Notes: generated by a model not told the origin, from the letters alone. Positions 18,074-27,633 are shown, counted from the first letter of the stretch. The stretch is DNA of 64,000 nt from Streptomyces showdoensis (GCF_039535475.1 NZ_BAAAXG010000016.1:47271-111270); one strand, 5' to 3'. Program-made: numbers and translations.

Positions 18074-18835
18074 TCACCAGCCGTTCAGGAGTCGTCTACG
18101 CAGGGGGGTACGGTCCTCGTGCGCCTCCCGCAAGGGGGTTCGGGCGCCGTGCATCAGCTCCGCGAGGTACGTCTGCCGCTGGGGCGTCGCCTCGATTCCC
18201 GCCTGGGCGTCCAGTCCGTCGACGAGGGCGCGGCATGGCGTGGGGCCGGTGAAGCCGGGGCGGTGCGAGGTCGGCCAGGGCGGTTCGGTCGACGGCGGAG
18301 TACGGGACGCCGGGCGGCCGAGGGGGTGGGGCCGGGGTTCTCCGCGCCAGTCGGCCAGGGTCTCCTCGACGGCCGCGCGGTGGTCACCTCGCGGGGCCGG
18401 CTCCTCCGGCCCGGGTGCGCGGTGCCCTATCTCGCGCCGGGTCTCCTCCGGCCACGGCCCCAGGCCGTACGTGACGGCCGGCACCGCGCGCTGCCGCTCG
18501 GTCTGCGCCTGCCGAATCGCTCTCGCGATGACGTGGACCAGGCGCGGCGAGTGCCGGGTACGGGACGTCTCCTGGATGGCGAAGGGCCGCCGGCACCAGA
18601 CCCGGTACGGACGGGTCCGCCTGGTGGTCTCCACGACGAAGCGGTAGCCCAGCGGGCTTTCGTGGTCATGGTCCGGGGTGTGCGCGGCAGCGTGGACGAT
18701 CTCCGTGAGCCGGAAGCGCCGCGTGCGCGGACCGGGGGCGGGGCACCACCCTCGCGTCACGGTCAGGGTGTGGCCGTCGAACTCCAGCTTCGATCCCGGA
18801 CACCGCAGCGCCGCCTGATCCCCCGGTCCTCCCAC
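18074..18835 (-). CDS. Hypothetical protein, 253 aa
   Basis: Arg-, Pro- and His-rich soluble protein starting at GTG 18835 with GGGGGA ahead of it. The N-terminal 110 residues look folded (SKLEFDGHTLTVTRGWCPA, LGYRFVVETTRRTRPYRVW), reminiscent of the PH-like DUF4429 proteins of Streptomyces but without a clear match. A proline-rich linker follows (about residues 130-190), then a helical tail (ALVDGLDAQAGIEATPQRQT). It lies 75 bp upstream of the HAF-repeat gene on the same strand. Coding status is likely; function unknown. Confidence 0.6.
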   Translation of the reverse strand: MGGPGDQAALRCPGSKLEFDGHTLTVTRGWCPAPGPRTRRFRLTEIVHAAAHTPDHDHESPLGYRFVVETTRRTRPYRVWCRRPFAIQETSRTRHSPRLVHVIARAIRQAQTERQRAVPAVTYGLGPWPEETRREIGHRAPGPEEPAPRGDHRAAVEETLADWRGEPRPHPLGRPASRTPPSTEPPWPTSHRPGFTGPTPCRALVDGLDAQAGIEATPQRQTYLAELMHGARTPLREAHEDRTPLRRRLLNGW

Positions 18836-19048
18836 CCGCGTCCCCCGTCATCGGTGCCGACCCGGAGGGTGATGCCTCACGCCCCGGGCCGGGTCGACCG
18901 CGGACGCGGGCACGACGGGCATGCGTCTCCTCCGAGGATCGCGGAGCGTAGGCGGCTCCGTGATCCGTAGAAGACTGCCCGCCGTGTCCGTGGCCACACG
19001 TTCGATGGTGCGTCGACGGTCTACCGGTGATCGCTCCCGGTCTCCGGT

Positions 19049-19393
19049 TCAGTAGTACATGAACGTGGGGATCAGGCCGCCGCCGCTGGCGTTCGGTATG
19101 GTGACCAGCCCGCCGGGGCCGACGCCCCTGCTGTTGGCCACGTTGACCACGTCGTAGACCGAGCCGTAGTTGCCCATCCAGTGCCATGAGGGGTCGTCGC
19201 GCTTGGCCTTGCAGGCGCTGACGAGCGCGATGCCTTCCTGGGCCGTGAGGACCTGATCGGCTCCCGGCCTGTAACAGCTGGCCGCCGGTATCGCCGGCGC
19301 CTGCGGCCCGGCCGCGGCGGAAGCCGGAGTCGCCAGGCCGATCAGCAACGCCGCGGGAACGGCCGCGACGGCGAGGGTGCGAAGTCGGTTCAT
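19049..19393 (-). CDS. Small secreted hypothetical protein
   Basis: 114 residues; start ATG complement of 19391-19393 with GGAAGG upstream. A clear signal peptide (MNRLRTLAVAAVPAALLIG, cleavage after ASA) leaves a mature protein of about 87 residues with two Cys that could form a disulfide (ASCYRPGAD and LVSACKAKRD) and a C-terminus ending in MYY. I do not recognise the family. The gene stands alone. Confidence 0.75.
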   Translation of the reverse strand: MNRLRTLAVAAVPAALLIGLATPASAAAGPQAPAIPAASCYRPGADQVLTAQEGIALVSACKAKRDDPSWHWMGNYGSVYDVVNVANSRGVGPGGLVTIPNASGGGLIPTFMYY

Positions 19394-19531
19394 GATTGAC
19401 CTTCCTTGCCGGCCCCCTGTCTCGGAACGAGATCTCCACCGACCGTAGGGCCGCCCGGTCCGGTACCACCATTCGGATGCACCCATTCGAGTGACTACCG
19501 AGGTGGCGCCCGCGGCACGGTCCGTGACCGG

Positions 19532-20452
19532 TCAGTACAGCGGCGCGTGCGGCATCTGGCTGTCGGGCCAGAAGGGGTCGGGCGGCGGCTGCGGGGACTG
19601 CCGGTTCCTGCGGGCCTCGGCCACCGCCGACACCAGGCGGACCGGCCATTCCGCCGCCCACATCAGGGCGGCCGTCCCGGCCAGCGGCCAGAAGCCCGCG
19701 ATGTCCAGCAGACCGGTGAGCCAGGCGATGAGCCCGAGCACCAGGGCGTTGACGGTTACCAGGACGAACGAGGCGACCCCCGGCAGGGGGAGGGCCAGCG
19801 ACAGAACCGGGCGCAGCTGGAAGACGGCGACGACGACGGTGAGGGCCGTCCACTGCGGGGTGTCGGCGGTCACGCCGTCCAGCCACAGCACGGCGAGAGC
19901 CAGGCCGCCCAGACAGGCGAGGTAGCCGGCCAGGGCGCGCAGCGCCGCGGCGGTGCGGCGCTTCACCGGTATGTCGAGCACGAGCAGCAACACCCGCTGC
20001 ACCGCTGCCACCACGAGTGCCGCCGCCACGAACTCGCGGGCACCTCCGCCGAGTTCGACGTCGAACCCCAGCCCGGCCGCCCCTTTGATCCCGGCCCACA
20101 GTCCGACCGGCCCGACCACGGCGATCACGAACACGGACAGGAGCAGCCCGAGCCCGGCGAAGGCGAACTGCCTGCCGATCAGCGCCAGGAACCGCGCGTC
20201 GGAGCCGTTGTCGAACTCCTCGGCCAGCCTGCGCTGGTCGGCGGCGACGGCCCGCCCGAGCCACCGCTGCAGGGGCAGGGGGACGAGCGCGACGGCGGCT
20301 GTGAGCACAGCCGCGACCACCGCCACCGCCACCACCCGGTCGAGGCCGGCCACATCCGGGGCGACCCGTAACCGGTCCACCACCTCGGCCGCCACCCAGA
20401 TCCCTGCTCCCGCGCACACCCACCGCGCGATGACCCGCCCCGTCGTCTTCAT
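19532..20452 (-). CDS. Integral membrane protein, unknown function
   Basis: 306 residues beginning at the ATG complementary to 20450-20452 (MKTTGRVIARWVCAGAGIWV). Seven to eight hydrophobic segments, for example VVAVAVVAAVLTAAVALVPL, LGLLLSVFVIAVVGPVGLWA and LTVVVAVFQLRPVLSLALPL, with a hydrophilic stretch around residues 60-85 and a cytoplasmic Pro-rich tail. No transporter or enzyme signature is visible; such proteins are common hypothetical membrane proteins in Streptomyces. Confidence 0.8.
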   Translation of the reverse strand: MKTTGRVIARWVCAGAGIWVAAEVVDRLRVAPDVAGLDRVVAVAVVAAVLTAAVALVPLPLQRWLGRAVAADQRRLAEEFDNGSDARFLALIGRQFAFAGLGLLLSVFVIAVVGPVGLWAGIKGAAGLGFDVELGGGAREFVAAALVVAAVQRVLLLVLDIPVKRRTAAALRALAGYLACLGGLALAVLWLDGVTADTPQWTALTVVVAVFQLRPVLSLALPLPGVASFVLVTVNALVLGLIAWLTGLLDIAGFWPLAGTAALMWAAEWPVRLVSAVAEARRNRQSPQPPPDPFWPDSQMPHAPLY

Positions 20453-20851
20453 ACGGCCAGAATCCCGCCGCTCCCCGCACAGGGGAACCCCCGCGACGGG
20501 CGGCCCCGGCACCGGCCGGGGTTCCATGCGCCGACGCGGGGTGCGGTCGTCGCGCACCGAGGGCCGGCGCGCCGCCGCGCGACCACCACCTCGCCGACCT
20601 CCTCGTCCATGATCGGCGGTAGCCTGACTCGCGGCCGAGCCGACGTGCAGGTCGTCGCCCCGTGCGGCGTACGGCTGTTCCGGAGGTCACGGCGAGTTCA
20701 GCCGGGCCTCGTACGGGGATCCGCGGGGGCCCTGAGCAACCGACGCCGCCGGTAAGGGCGACGGCCGGTCTCCGCCACCCGCCCTTCGCCGACGGGCCCC
20801 GCACCAGCGGCGGCCGCGCTGTCGACGAAGCGACGAAAGGCAGTTCTTGTC
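20453..20851. other. 399-bp non-coding gap
   Basis: No convincing gene on either strand. The last 250 bases precede the GDSL esterase on its strand and contain several GC-rich self-complementary stretches (for example around 20740-20790), so this is probably a long 5' leader and promoter region. I could not match it to a known riboswitch. Confidence 0.4.
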
Positions 20852-23485
20852 ATGCTAGGCACATCATTCGGAGGCGCGAGGACGAGGGCGGTCGCGACCG
20901 CCCTCGCGTTCGGTCTCACCGCCGGCGGAGTCGTGGCGACCCCCGCGAGCGCCGCGGACGCGGTCTATCCCTCGTTCAGCAGCGCCTTCAACAACGCCGG
21001 TATCGCGACGAACGCCGATCCGGGCATCGCCGACCTCGACGGCGCGGGCAACAGCCTGTCCGCCGATGCGCTCAACGCCGCCGGCTGGACCCGCGGTGCG
21101 AGCGTCACGGTCAACGCGACCACCTACACCCTCCCCGACGTGGCGCCCGGCCGGCCGGACAACATCGTCGCCGACGGGCAGACCGTCCCCGTGTCCGGCG
21201 CGGGCAACGCCCTCGGTCTCCTGGTCACCGCGACCGGTGACCAGGAGGCCGGGGGCGGCTCGGGGACCGTGCACTACGGCGACGGCACCACCTCGGCCTA
21301 CGAGCTCGAAGAGATCGGGGACTGGGCCAAGGGCAGCTCCGTCGAGGCCGCCGTCGTCCTGAGCCGCTCGGCGCGCGGCACCACCCCGGTGAAGCTGTAC
21401 GCGGTCACCGTGCCGATAGCCGCGGGCAAGACCGTCGACGCCGTCACCTTGCCGGCCGCCACCGGGGCGAGGCGCCTCCACGTCTTCTCCGCCGCGGTGC
21501 GGAGCACCCCGGCGGCGCCCGGCGGCGGCTTCTGGACCGGGAGCTGGGGCACGGCCTTCAGCTCCGCGTACACCACGACCACGATGGGGGACGGATATCC
21601 CGACTGGACGAACCAGACCTTCCGCATGGTCGTCAGTCCCCATACGAGCGGTGCGACGGCCCGCCTGCGGTTCGCCAACACCTTCTCCCCCAGTCCCCTG
21701 AGGCTCGGGCACGTCACCGTGGCGACCCAGGCCACCGGGGGAAGCGCCACGCAGACTCCGGCCACCCTGACCTTCCGTGGCAGCCGGCAGGCGATCATTC
21801 CCGCGGGTGGCGAGCTCGTCAGCGATCCGGTTCCCTTCCCGGTCACGGCCGGGAAGAACCTGCTCGTCAGCTATCACCTGCCGACGTCCGTGAAGATGTT
21901 CGCCTATCACGGGTACGCCAAAGCGACCTCGTACACCACCGCCTGGCAGGGTGGTGATCACACCGCTGACGTGAGCGAGGCGGCTTTCACCCGGAAGGAC
22001 CTCACCTTCTGGGGGCTGCTCAGCGGAATCGACGTCGCCACCGGCGACAACCCCGGAACCGTCGTCGCCCTCGGTGACTCCCAGACCGATGCCGCGCACA
22101 GCACCACGAACGCCAACCGCCGTTGGCCCGACTTCTACGCGGCCTTCCTCAGGGCGAAGGGCGACGGCAGCGGGGTCCTCAACGCCGGCATCAATTCCAA
22201 CCGGCTCCTCAGGAACTTCGAGACCTCCCCGGACAACGTCAAGGGACCCAGTGCGCTGAGCCGCCTCGACCGTGACGTCTTCGCCCAGCCCAACGTCCGC
22301 GAAGTCGTCCTCTACGAGGGTGTCAACGACATCGTCCACGAGGGATCGTCGGCCGCCGACATCACGCAAGGCATCCAGAAGATCGCCGCTCAGGCACGCG
22401 CACGCGGGATCCGCGTCACCGTCGCCACCATCCCCGGGTTCTCCGGCTACACCGCCTACCCCGCCCTCCACGCGTCCTCGAACTTCCGCGTCCACGAAGC
22501 GGTCCGCCAGTCGGTGAACGCGTACATCCGCACCACGGGCGACATCGACGCCTTCGTCGACTTCGACCGCGCCACCCGGGACACGGACGACCCCTACGCG
22601 CTGCGAGGCACGTACGCGATCACGGAGAAGGAGAAGGACACCGACTGGCTGCACTTCAACGACGCAGGCACGGAACTCCTCGCCCGTACCCTCGCCGACC
22701 GCTCCCACGGCGTGCCGCTGCCGATGGGGGAAACCGTGTCCGCCGACTTCAACGGCGACGCGATCTCCGACATCCTGGCCCGGCACGACCCTACGGGCGC
22801 GCTGCAGCTGCGGCTCGGCCTCGGCGACGGCACCTTCGCCGCTCCCACCCACGTGGCCCACGGCTGGCAGCACTTCTCCCAGACCGTCGCCGGCGACTTC
22901 AACGGCGACGGCAAGGCGGACATCCTCGCGCGCTACGACGGCCCCGTCGATGAGAACGCACCTCCCAGGGGCACCCTGCGCATGTGGACCAACCGGGGCG
23001 ACGGGTCCTTCAACGCGCCCACGACGGTCACCGAGCACTGGGAGTTCACCCAGACCACCGCCGCCGATTTCGACGGCAACCACACGACCGACCTGATCGC
23101 CCGCGACAGCGCCGGCAACCTGAAGATCTGGTCCGGCCTCGGCACCGGCACGTTCCGGGGCCCGTGGCAGGTCACCGGCGGCTGGAACCTCACCCAGACC
23201 ACCGCGGCGGACTTCGACGGCGACGGCGCGGCCGACATCATCGCCCGTGAGCCCGCCACGAACCGCCTCAGGATCTGGATCCACAACAAGGGCGGCTACT
23301 TCGAGGCCCCGACCACCGTCACCGGCGGCTGGAACTTCGGCCAGACCACCGCGGTCCCCGACCTCGACGGCGACGGCCACGCCGACATCCTTGCCCGGGA
23401 CGACACCACCGGGACCCTGAAGGCCTGGTCAGGCCGGGGCGGCGGCGCCTTCGCCACCGCCCGCGACGTGATCGAAGGCTGGTAG
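20852..23485 (+). CDS. Secreted GDSL esterase/lipase with FG-GAP repeat tail
   Basis: 877-residue extracellular enzyme. Residues 1-34: signal peptide ending ATPASA. About 38-140: a jelly-roll-like domain (FNNAGIATNADPGIADLDG, NALGLLVTATGDQ) seen next to many actinobacterial secreted hydrolases. About 220-620: SGNH/GDSL hydrolase with block I VVALGDSQTD (Gln after the catalytic Ser where Ile or Leu is common), block III LYEGVNDIVH and block V DWLHFNDAG with the Asp/His pair. About 630-877: at least five FG-GAP/VCBS-type repeats (VSADFNGDAISDILARHD, VAGDFNGDGKADILARYD, AADFDGDGAADIIARE), Ca-binding-like D-x-D-x-D-G loops forming a propeller. The start is supported by GAAAGGC upstream. Confidence 0.92.
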   Translation: MLGTSFGGARTRAVATALAFGLTAGGVVATPASAADAVYPSFSSAFNNAGIATNADPGIADLDGAGNSLSADALNAAGWTRGASVTVNATTYTLPDVAPGRPDNIVADGQTVPVSGAGNALGLLVTATGDQEAGGGSGTVHYGDGTTSAYELEEIGDWAKGSSVEAAVVLSRSARGTTPVKLYAVTVPIAAGKTVDAVTLPAATGARRLHVFSAAVRSTPAAPGGGFWTGSWGTAFSSAYTTTTMGDGYPDWTNQTFRMVVSPHTSGATARLRFANTFSPSPLRLGHVTVATQATGGSATQTPATLTFRGSRQAIIPAGGELVSDPVPFPVTAGKNLLVSYHLPTSVKMFAYHGYAKATSYTTAWQGGDHTADVSEAAFTRKDLTFWGLLSGIDVATGDNPGTVVALGDSQTDAAHSTTNANRRWPDFYAAFLRAKGDGSGVLNAGINSNRLLRNFETSPDNVKGPSALSRLDRDVFAQPNVREVVLYEGVNDIVHEGSSAADITQGIQKIAAQARARGIRVTVATIPGFSGYTAYPALHASSNFRVHEAVRQSVNAYIRTTGDIDAFVDFDRATRDTDDPYALRGTYAITEKEKDTDWLHFNDAGTELLARTLADRSHGVPLPMGETVSADFNGDAISDILARHDPTGALQLRLGLGDGTFAAPTHVAHGWQHFSQTVAGDFNGDGKADILARYDGPVDENAPPRGTLRMWTNRGDGSFNAPTTVTEHWEFTQTTAADFDGNHTTDLIARDSAGNLKIWSGLGTGTFRGPWQVTGGWNLTQTTAADFDGDGAADIIAREPATNRLRIWIHNKGGYFEAPTTVTGGWNFGQTTAVPDLDGDGHADILARDDTTGTLKAWSGRGGGAFATARDVIEGW

Positions 23486-23545
23486 GCCGCGGGCCGGCCC
23501 ACCCGGCCCGGCACCGTGCCGCGCCCCGTTTGGTTGAATGACCGA

Positions 23546-23938
23546 GTGATCGAAGTAGTGGTGGGCATGGCCGGCGCGGCCCTCGTCGGATGGCTGATAC
23601 ACCGGAAGCAGCAGCAGAGATCGAGCGCCATCGCCTCCGGACAGCAGGCCGGGGTGCACTGCATGCTCAAGTTCGCCGAGCGGGGATCCCGCTGGAAGGC
23701 GGGGCGTCTGCTGATCGGGGCCGGCCCCCTCGTCTGGAAGCCCTCGTTCGGCAGGAAGGAGACCGCTCTGCCGGCCGATCTCCGTCAGGCCGAGCTGCGC
23801 TCGCCGTCCATGCGCGAAGGGATGTCCATCAATCCGGCCTCCCGGATCGTGGAATGCGAGTCTTCCGACGGAAAGATCTCCATCGCGGTCATGCCGCCGG
23901 ATCTCGACCACGTGATCAAGGCCCTGAAGGGCGCCTAG
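23546..23938 (+). CDS. Single-pass membrane protein, DUF2550-like
   Basis: 130 residues from GTG 23546. One N-terminal transmembrane helix (VVVGMAGAALVGWLIHRKQQ) anchors a cytoplasmic or peripheral domain. HCMLKFAERGSRWKAGRLLI, then LVWKPSFGRKE and the terminal MPPDLDHVIKALKG, resembles the actinobacterial DUF2550 layout (a Cys-x-hydrophobic strand, a W-x-x-G turn, a final helix). The match is by eye only. It lies between two secreted-hydrolase genes and ends just before a strong bidirectional terminator. Confidence 0.65.
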   Translation: MIEVVVGMAGAALVGWLIHRKQQQRSSAIASGQQAGVHCMLKFAERGSRWKAGRLLIGAGPLVWKPSFGRKETALPADLRQAELRSPSMREGMSINPASRIVECESSDGKISIAVMPPDLDHVIKALKGA

Positions 23939-23977
23939 GTGTCTTGGCCCGCAGCCGGCGGAGCCCGGTGGCCCGAT

Positions 23978-24014
23978 CACTCCTTGCGGCGTACGGGGTC
24001 AGCCGCAAGGAGTG
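23978..24014. terminator. Bidirectional terminator between convergent genes
   Basis: Perfect 13-bp inverted repeat (CACTCCTTGCGGC at 23978-23990, complement at 24002-24014) with an 11-nt loop, placed between the stops of the DUF2550-like gene and the convergent exonuclease/phosphatase gene. Confidence 0.8.
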
Positions 24015-24024
24015 GCGGGTCGCG

Positions 24025-25833
24025 TCAGAAGAGCAGGTCGGTGGGGTCGAAGCCCCAGCCGCTCCGGTCGGCGTTCTGGTGGGGCCACGGCGGGTTCACG
24101 AAGGGTGCGGCCGCGTTCCCGGTGCCGGCGTAGAAGAAGACGTCGCCGTTCGGCTTGCGGCCGAGGAGGTCCGGGCGGCCGTTGCCGTCGCCGTCGAAGT
24201 TCCCCGGGGCCACGATCGTGTTGTAGATGTTCCAGCCGGTTCCGATCCGGGTGCGGGCCGCCAGGGTGCCGTCGGTCCGGCCGGCGTAGAGGAACAGGTC
24301 GCCTGCCGGGGTCCGGGCGAGGATGTCGGGGCGGCTGTCGCCGTCGATGTCGCCCGGCGCCAGGATCGTGTCGTAGGTCCCCGTACCCCAGCCTTCGGCG
24401 CCGGCGAGGCTCACCGGGGTGCCGACGGTGCCGTCCTGCCGGGTCGGGACGCGCCACAGGGTTCCGTTGTCGCGCCGGATGATCAGCTCGGGGTTGCCGT
24501 CGCCGTCGGAGTCGGGGCTGACGGCCATCGTGCGGACGTCGGCCCATCCGCCACCGAGGGTGCGGGGTGCCCGGAAGTACAGCTCGGTGGGGTCACCGGG
24601 GTAGAAGCGCAGGTTGCCGGCGCCGTCGATGGCGTAGAGGTTCTCGACGCCCCCCGCGCCCGCGGCTCCCGTGCGGGCGATGTGCTGCATGCCGGCCCAC
24701 CCGACACCGATCTTGCACGGGTCGGCCGCGATCTTGCCGTCCGCGCGGCCGAAGTGCCTCCACAGGTCGCCCGCGGCGTCGCGGCGCAGCATGTCGGCCT
24801 TGCCGTCGGCGGGGTTGTTGCAGTGCGAGAACGTCGCGGCTCCGAGGTACGGATAGTGGTCGGAGATGCGGGGGTCGCGCTCCTTGGCGTCGGCTGCCAC
24901 GTTCTTGAAGTGGGCCTCGTCGACGAAGACGTAGTCCAGCTTGGCCTGCGAGCCGCGGCTGGCGTCGTAGTTCGTGAACTCACCCGACCGGCAGTTGCCC
25001 GGGAGCGGTGCCGCGCAGTCGAAGTGGTCGGCGTCCGTCTCGTCGGTCTCGATGAAGCGTCCCGTCCCGCCCAGGGCGGGGCGGTAGAACGGGTCGAGGT
25101 CCGAGGACCGCGGGGCGTTCGCCCTGCTACCGCCCGTGTTGCGGTTGACCGGGTTGAAGTCGCCGCCCAGCACCACGGGGGTTCCCGCGTTCAGCCAGGG
25201 GTTCGCGGCCAGGTTCTTCGCCTGCGTGGCGTTGATGTCCGCGGGGACGACCGGGTGCTCGTTGGTCTTCGCGTACTGGGGGTAGAGGTGGACGGAGCAG
25301 GCGCGTGTCCTGACGGACTGGATCCTCGCCTCGACGCACGCCGCGTACCACTCCTCCGGGCCGGAGTACGTGTTGGTGTAGGCGTCGTCCGGGTCGAGGC
25401 GCACGCCCGTGCCACCGGTGAGGGGCCCCTTGGCCAGGACGGCGATCCCGTACGCACCGTTGGTGACGGTACCGTTCAGGCCCTTCACGTTGCACACGTC
25501 GGAGCGGGTGAGCGTGGGGACGAAGTAGCCGTCGTACCCCTCCGGCATGAGCGAGCCCAGGATCCCGTCGTACTGCTGGCGGCAGACCTCCTGCAGGAAG
25601 ATCAGGTCCGCCTTCCAGGCGCGTGCCTCCTGCACCACCTTGTCACGCCGCTGCTCGACCTCCCGGGTCAGAGAGCAGGCGTCCTTGTTGTCACTGTTTC
25701 CGCAGATGTTGTAGCTCAGGAACCGGACGACCGGTGCGGTGCTCGGTGACGGCGCGTCGGCCACGGCCGGCTGCACCACCCCCAGTGCGACCAGCAACGC
25801 CAGCAATAGAGTGAACGCCTTGCGTCTCCGCAT
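24025..25833 (-). CDS. Secreted endonuclease/exonuclease/phosphatase-family protein with FG-GAP repeats
   Basis: 602-residue extracellular hydrolase. Start ATG (complement 25831-25833) follows GAGGAGG. Signal peptide to about residue 26 (ALLVALGVVQPAVADA). Residues 35-330 form the EEP fold: VRFLSYNICGN (metal Asn), LIFLQEVCRQQYDG (metal Glu), VVLGGDFNPVNRN (GDFN), LDYVFVDEAHF and RISDHYPYLG (SDH with the catalytic His). Family members cleave phosphodiesters of nucleic acids, sphingomyelin or phosphoinositides; the substrate is unclear. Residues 340-602 carry repeats such as MAVSPDSDGDGNPELIIRRD, LAPGDIDGDSRPDILART and VAPGNFDGDGNGRPDLLGRK, the FG-GAP type also found on the convergent GDSL esterase. 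Confidence 0.92.
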   Translation of the reverse strand: MRRRKAFTLLLALLVALGVVQPAVADAPSPSTAPVVRFLSYNICGNSDNKDACSLTREVEQRRDKVVQEARAWKADLIFLQEVCRQQYDGILGSLMPEGYDGYFVPTLTRSDVCNVKGLNGTVTNGAYGIAVLAKGPLTGGTGVRLDPDDAYTNTYSGPEEWYAACVEARIQSVRTRACSVHLYPQYAKTNEHPVVPADINATQAKNLAANPWLNAGTPVVLGGDFNPVNRNTGGSRANAPRSSDLDPFYRPALGGTGRFIETDETDADHFDCAAPLPGNCRSGEFTNYDASRGSQAKLDYVFVDEAHFKNVAADAKERDPRISDHYPYLGAATFSHCNNPADGKADMLRRDAAGDLWRHFGRADGKIAADPCKIGVGWAGMQHIARTGAAGAGGVENLYAIDGAGNLRFYPGDPTELYFRAPRTLGGGWADVRTMAVSPDSDGDGNPELIIRRDNGTLWRVPTRQDGTVGTPVSLAGAEGWGTGTYDTILAPGDIDGDSRPDILARTPAGDLFLYAGRTDGTLAARTRIGTGWNIYNTIVAPGNFDGDGNGRPDLLGRKPNGDVFFYAGTGNAAAPFVNPPWPHQNADRSGWGFDPTDLLF

Positions 25834-26049
25834 GGAGTGGCCCCCTCCTCGTTGGTCGAGCCGCTCGGAAGCGGAGCCGGCGTGCGCCGACCGGGCCCGA
25901 GCGGAGTAGATCAAAACCACTCGACGATACCTTTCGGCCGAGCGGGCCGAGGGTCGCCACTGGCACCCGGCTCCGCTGAACCCGCTGGTCACCGACCCCT
26001 CGTCACCGCCCGAGGCGTGGGCGGGCATCGCGGCCGAGGCCGGTCGCTC

Positions 26050-26706
26050 CTAGGACCGCGCCGTGCTGTCCGAGCGCCACGTGATGAGACGCGGGCGCCC
26101 GGGCAGTGCGGCGCGGCCGGTGGCCCACAGCAGGGTGGGCCAGGGGTCGGCGCCGTCCGGAGCCTCCGGGAAGAGGCGGGCGAGCACCCGTGAGCACAGG
26201 TCCGAGGGCGGGGTCCAGGCGAGTCCGAGGCCTTCGGCCAGGTCGTGCATGTGCACCAGCGTCTCCTGCAGCGCCAGCGCCGCGAAGCCCTCGGGGTCCG
26301 CCACCCCGGCGGCGTGGTGGGCGCGGACGTGGGACGGCGTGGTGCGCACCATGGCGACCAGCAGCGCGCCGCACGCCTCCAGCACCTGCACCAGGCCGGC
26401 CGGGCCCGCGTCACGGTCCGCGTGGATGAAGACCGTGGGTCCGTCCGGCCTCCTGCGGCTCAACGCGATGGGCACGTGGGTGTCCAGCGGTGGGGTCTGC
26501 GGTCCCAGCTGGACGGCGTAGTAGAGGAGGTCGTTGGCGAGGTGCTCGGCGGTCTCCCAGCAGTCCCACGACAGCGAGCCGGCCTTTCCGCCCCACCCTG
26601 CCTCGGGTGCCCCGCGCAGCAGCTCCGCGGCGAGCCGCACGGCGAGGGCGACGTCGTCCGCGGTGACGGGAGGCACGACGGGACCGGTGGTGGCTGATCG
26701 AGGCAT
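26050..26706 (-). CDS. DinB/maleylpyruvate-isomerase-like protein
   Basis: 218 residues from the ATG complementary to 26704-26706. The N-terminal 180 residues follow the mycothiol-dependent maleylpyruvate isomerase / DinB-like four-helix bundle: ALAVRLAAELLRGAPEAGWG, LSWDCWETAEHLANDLLYYA (first metal-side His region, WxxxEtxxHl) and ALQETLVHMHDLAEGLGLAW (second and third His, HxxD). The last 30 residues are variable. Such proteins bind a divalent metal and often act in thiol chemistry; the exact role is unknown. It is divergent from the next gene with 61 bp between starts. Confidence 0.8.
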   Translation of the reverse strand: MPRSATTGPVVPPVTADDVALAVRLAAELLRGAPEAGWGGKAGSLSWDCWETAEHLANDLLYYAVQLGPQTPPLDTHVPIALSRRRPDGPTVFIHADRDAGPAGLVQVLEACGALLVAMVRTTPSHVRAHHAAGVADPEGFAALALQETLVHMHDLAEGLGLAWTPPSDLCSRVLARLFPEAPDGADPWPTLLWATGRAALPGRPRLITWRSDSTARS

Positions 26707-26767
26707 GACAGCACCGTACCGCGAGGGGAACGGCGGCCCCGGGCCGGTCGTCGGTACCGTGGCGGGC

Positions 26768-27464
26768 ATGACGGATGACACCCCGGTGGACAAGTGGGGC
26801 CACTACGAACTGCTGTTGCTCTTCCCGCCGTTCACCCGTGACGCGGGTCCCGAGGCGCCGCCGCACGATCCGGAGTGGGCGCGGCGGGTGGTCGAGTCGC
26901 TCGGTACGGTCGCGGAGGTCCTGGAGGAGCTGCCCTCGCGGGGGCTCGACCGGCTGCCTGCGCCCGAGACCCGGGCCGGTCTCGATGTCGTCGCCGTCGG
27001 GTGCTGGGGCGGGACGGTGCTCGTCGTCGACCCGGCGCTCGCCGGGGACGCCGTGGTGGCGGCGATGGCCGAGGAGGTGGACCGGCAGCGGGCGCTGCAT
27101 CCGGAGGCGCGGATCGCCGGGTCGGTGCGGCTCGACGCCGGGGAGGAGTACCGCGAGTTCCTGCTCGACCTGCCGGGCGGGCCGGCGCTGCGGGTGGGGC
27201 GGCTGGGGCGACGACGAGGAGTGGACGGTGAGCGGCGACCCGGCCGGGCAGTTGCGTGCGCTCGGTGTCGACCCGGACGGTCACGGCGACGCCGACGTCG
27301 ACCTGGCCGAGGAGCCGCGGTACGTCGACTGGGACGCGTACGGGCTGCTGGCGCTGGGGCGGCAGGTCACCGACGGCGACCGGTCGCGGTTGCGACCTTC
27401 GCTGTTCCGGGTCCGGCGCACCCAGCGGGCCGCGGCGGACCTGAACGACGTGTGGTTCGGCTGA
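26768..27464 (+). pseudogene. Hypothetical protein, frameshifted in a G run
   Basis: From ATG 26768 (MTDDTPVDKWGHYELLLLFP) one frame gives about 143 residues up to GGPALRVG. A net +1 at GGGG 27196-27199 then switches to the frame that reads GGWGDDEEWTVSGDPAGQLR and ends DLNDVWFG at 27464. Dropping one G would give a single protein of about 231 residues. The content is acidic with no recognisable domain (AVGCWGGTVLVVDPALAG is the best-folded strand pair). Because only one base is wrong and both halves keep good coding character, an artefact or very recent mutation is likely. Confidence 0.7.
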
Positions 27465-27633
27465 TCGTCAGGACCAACTTCCCACAGAAACTTCACAGTT
27501 GCAGCCCTGTAATGCTCGCGCCAAGGGGGCATCGGCGGCCTAGGGTGGGGCGTTCCGGGGTGGTGACAGCAACGGGGGCCGTGCACCGCCCGTGACACGA
27601 CGACTCCTCTGCCCCCATGAGGGATCAGCAACC

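Noticed and set aside
20640..20851. Cyclic-di-AMP (ydaO-type) or SAM riboswitch ahead of the secreted esterase
   Set aside because: I compared the conserved core sequences I remember and did not find them; only generic GC-rich hairpins.
23590..25749. 719-codon plus-strand open frame across the EEP-family gene
   Set aside because: Antisense shadow; the minus-strand protein has intact catalytic motifs and a signal peptide.
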